Source of the DNA: Enterobacter sp. Cy-643
GTDB taxonomy: Bacteria > Pseudomonadota > Gammaproteobacteria > Enterobacterales > Enterobacteriaceae
Assembly (NCBI RefSeq): GCF_011752815.1
Contig: NZ_VWWV01000005.1
Location: 1-64,000, forward strand
DNA: 64,000 nucleotides
Reading direction: 5' to 3'
The notes under the pieces were generated by a model, which was given only the letters and a program-made list of their open reading frames with translations, was not told the DNA's origin and did no database searches. The position numbers and the translations under genes are program-made. Shown piece by piece: positions 62,240 to 64,000 of this stretch. Each line of letters starts with the position of its first letter. Position 1 is the stretch's first letter.

Positions 62240-64000
62240 ATGTTGCGTGTCTACCATTCCAACCGCCTTGATGTGCTGGAAGCCATTATGGAGTTCATTG
62301 TGGAGCGCCAGCCATTGCCGGACCCTTTTGAGCCGGAAGTGGTACTGGTGCAAAGCACCGGGATGGCGCAGTGGCTGCAAATGACGTTGGCACAGAAGTT
62401 TGGCATTGCGGCGAACATCGAGTTTCCGCTGCCCGCCAGCTTTATCTGGGACATGTTTGTGAGGGTATTGCCCGATATTCCGGAAGTCAGCGCTTTCAAC
62501 AAGCAGAGCATGAGCTGGAAGCTGATGACGCTTATCCCCACTATGCTCCAAAAGCCAGAGTTCAGGATGCTTGGCCACTATCTGCAGGAAGACGACAGCA
62601 GCCGTAAGCTGTTTCAGCTTTCTTCCCGGATTGCCGATCTTTATGACCAGTATCTTGTCTATCGTCCCGGCTGGCTAAGCCGCTGGGAGAAGGGAGAGCT
62701 TGTCGAAGGTGTGGGAGAGTCTCAGCTCTGGCAGGCTCCACTCTGGGCGGAACTGGTGCGCTATACCGCTGAGCTGGGGCAGCCTGAATGGCATCGCGCC
62801 AATCTCTACCAGCGTTTTATTAACGCTCTTGAGAAAAGCGAGGTTTGCCCAGTGGGGCTCCCGCCTCGCGTCTTTATTTGTGGGATTTCCGCACTGCCGC
62901 CGGTGTACCTTCAGGCTCTACAGGCGCTGGGTAAGCATATTGACGTTCATGTGCTGTTTACCAATCCCTGCCGCTACTACTGGGGTGATATTAAAGATCC
63001 GGCGTTCCTTGCCCGTCTTGTTAGCCGCCGTCGCCGCTTGCATCAGGCCGACCGGGAGCTGACCTTATTTAAGGACAATGACAACGCTTCTTCACTTTTC
63101 AATGAGCTTGGTGAACAGGATGTGGGGAATTCCTTGCTCGCCTCCTGGGGCAAACTGGGGCGAGATTACGCATTTTTGCTTTCTGAGCTTGAGCGTTTTG
63201 AAGAGATCGATGTTTTTGTCGATTTAGAACCCGATAACCTTCTCCACGGCCTGCAAAATGACCTGTTGGAGCTGAAAGATTCGCAGGTGCTGGGGCTGAC
63301 GGCTGAGGAGTATGAACACAGTGACGGTAAACGGCTGCTGGATCCTAACGATCGTTCTTTGACATTCCATGAGTGCCATAGCCCGCAGCGAGAAGTTGAA
63401 GTGCTGCACGATCGGCTACTGGCGATGCTGGAGGCCGACCCTGAACTTACGCCGCGCGATATCATCGTGATGGTTGCGGATATTGATAGCTACAGTCCTT
63501 TTATCCAGGCGGTATTTGGTAGCGCGAAGGATGAACGCTGGCTGCCGTTTGCCATTTCTGACCGTCGGGCGCGCCAGGCTCACCCGGCCCTGCAGGCGTT
63601 CATTTTACTGCTTGGCTTGCCGGAAAGCCGTTTTGCGGCAGAGGATGTGCTTTCATTGTTGGAAGTGCCTGCCCTGGCGGCGTGTTTTTCTATCGATGAA
63701 GAAGGGCTGCGCTATCTGCGCAAATGGGTGAATGAATCGGGCGTGCGTTGGGGCATTGATGATGACAACGTTCGCGAACTGGCGCTGCCAGCGACCGGGC
63801 AGCATACGTGGCGGTTTGGGCTGACGCGGATGCTGCTTGGCTATGCTATGGAAAGCCAGGCTGGGGTCTGGGATTCTGTATTGCCCTATGATGAGTCCAG
63901 CGGCCTGATTGCCGAACTGGTGGGGCAGCTTGCGGAGTTACTGATGCAGCTTAATCGCTGGCGTCAGCTGTTAACTCAGGAGCGCCCTTTAGAGGAATGG
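62240..64000 (+). CDS. recC: Exodeoxyribonuclease V gamma subunit RecC (first 587 codons)
   Basis: The frame is open from ATG 62240 (MLRVYHSNRLDVLEA) to the window end with no stop: 587 codons of about 1120. It follows E. coli RecC, e.g. PASFIWDMFVRVLPD, FICGISALPPVYLQAL, HSPQREVEVLHDRLLAML and PATGQHTWRFGLTRMLLGYAMES. RecC recognises Chi in the RecBCD recombination and repair nuclease. The frame shows no interruption. Confidence 0.97.
   Translation, partial: MLRVYHSNRLDVLEAIMEFIVERQPLPDPFEPEVVLVQSTGMAQWLQMTLAQKFGIAANIEFPLPASFIWDMFVRVLPDIPEVSAFNKQSMSWKLMTLIPTMLQKPEFRMLGHYLQEDDSSRKLFQLSSRIADLYDQYLVYRPGWLSRWEKGELVEGVGESQLWQAPLWAELVRYTAELGQPEWHRANLYQRFINALEKSEVCPVGLPPRVFICGISALPPVYLQALQALGKHIDVHVLFTNPCRYYWGDIKDPAFLARLVSRRRRLHQADRELTLFKDNDNASSLFNELGEQDVGNSLLASWGKLGRDYAFLLSELERFEEIDVFVDLEPDNLLHGLQNDLLELKDSQVLGLTAEEYEHSDGKRLLDPNDRSLTFHECHSPQREVEVLHDRLLAMLEADPELTPRDIIVMVADIDSYSPFIQAVFGSAKDERWLPFAISDRRARQAHPALQAFILLLGLPESRFAAEDVLSLLEVPALAACFSIDEEGLRYLRKWVNESGVRWGIDDDNVRELALPATGQHTWRFGLTRMLLGYAMESQAGVWDSVLPYDESSGLIAELVGQLAELLMQLNRWRQLLTQERPLEEW

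Noticed and set aside
1..64000. CRISPR array or known defence operon
   Set aside because: No regular repeat-spacer array and no cas, restriction-modification or known abortive-infection motif were seen; the 202-aa orphan at 7540-8148 is only a positional candidate.

Overview
The window is chromosomal DNA from a member of the Enterobacteriaceae. Positions 41.3-64 kb keep a gene order I know from Escherichia coli: ygeA-lysR-lysA-galR-omrB-omrA-aas-lplT-tas-ygdR-mutH-rppH-ptsP-lgt-thyA-ppdA-ppdB-ygdB-ppdC-recC. It is not E. coli: ygdQ and araE are missing from their usual places, and there are genes E. coli lacks (an OlsF-like fused acyltransferase, QueH, a Fae-family protein, a second FabF-type synthase). 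Genus cannot be fixed from this stretch; a Cedecea/Kosakonia/Enterobacter-type relative is plausible.

Region 1, about 1-9510, is the right-hand part of an integrated satellite-like or prophage-like element of lower GC than the chromosome. Its right end is a 53-bp 3' fragment of a tRNA-Gly(CCC) gene, next to a leftward tyrosine integrase. Leftwards of that lie an AT-rich 202-aa membrane-anchored orphan, a two-gene capsid cassette (decoration protein and major capsid protein of the lambda gpD/gpE type) with a small HTH gene, a run of small early-type genes that includes a winged-helix replication-type protein ending in an SSB-like acidic tip, a long structured and iteron-bearing intergenic region, an unknown reverse-strand gene, a serine recombinase and the end of an IS3-family transposase. 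No terminase, portal, protease or tail gene lies in the visible part. The left end is outside the window.

Region 2, about 9.5-44.3 kb, is accessory chromosomal DNA made of small transporter/enzyme cassettes, most with their own divergent regulator: GNAT, QueH, OlsF-like enzyme, POT peptide permease, SDR with AraC, CLC channel, DHA2 exporter with LysR, an HxlR-EmrA-EmrB-FabF operon, two chemoreceptors, LysE with Lrp, TetA-like exporter with TetR, LysE, AraC with Bcr/CflA exporter, and a LysR-controlled operon of MFS transporter, Fae-like protein, aldo/keto reductase and aldehyde dehydrogenase. Then come an orphan FepE-like chain-length protein, YgeA, a YdhP/AraJ-like exporter and LysR.

Region 3, about 44.3-64 kb, is conserved core: lysine synthesis (lysA/lysR), galactose regulation (galR), the two OmpR-regulon small RNAs OmrB and OmrA, lysophospholipid recycling (aas-lplT), mismatch repair (mutH), the DnaA-reactivating locus DARS2 between mutH and rppH, the nitrogen PTS enzyme I, prolipoprotein and thymidylate synthesis (lgt-thyA), minor pilins and the first 587 codons of recC.

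The main candidates for undescribed biology are the satellite-like element with only a capsid/decoration pair, its SSB-mimicking initiator and its hairpin arrays. After that come the FabF-EmrAB-HxlR operon and the Fae-like operon, which occurs in a lineage not known to make methanopterin.
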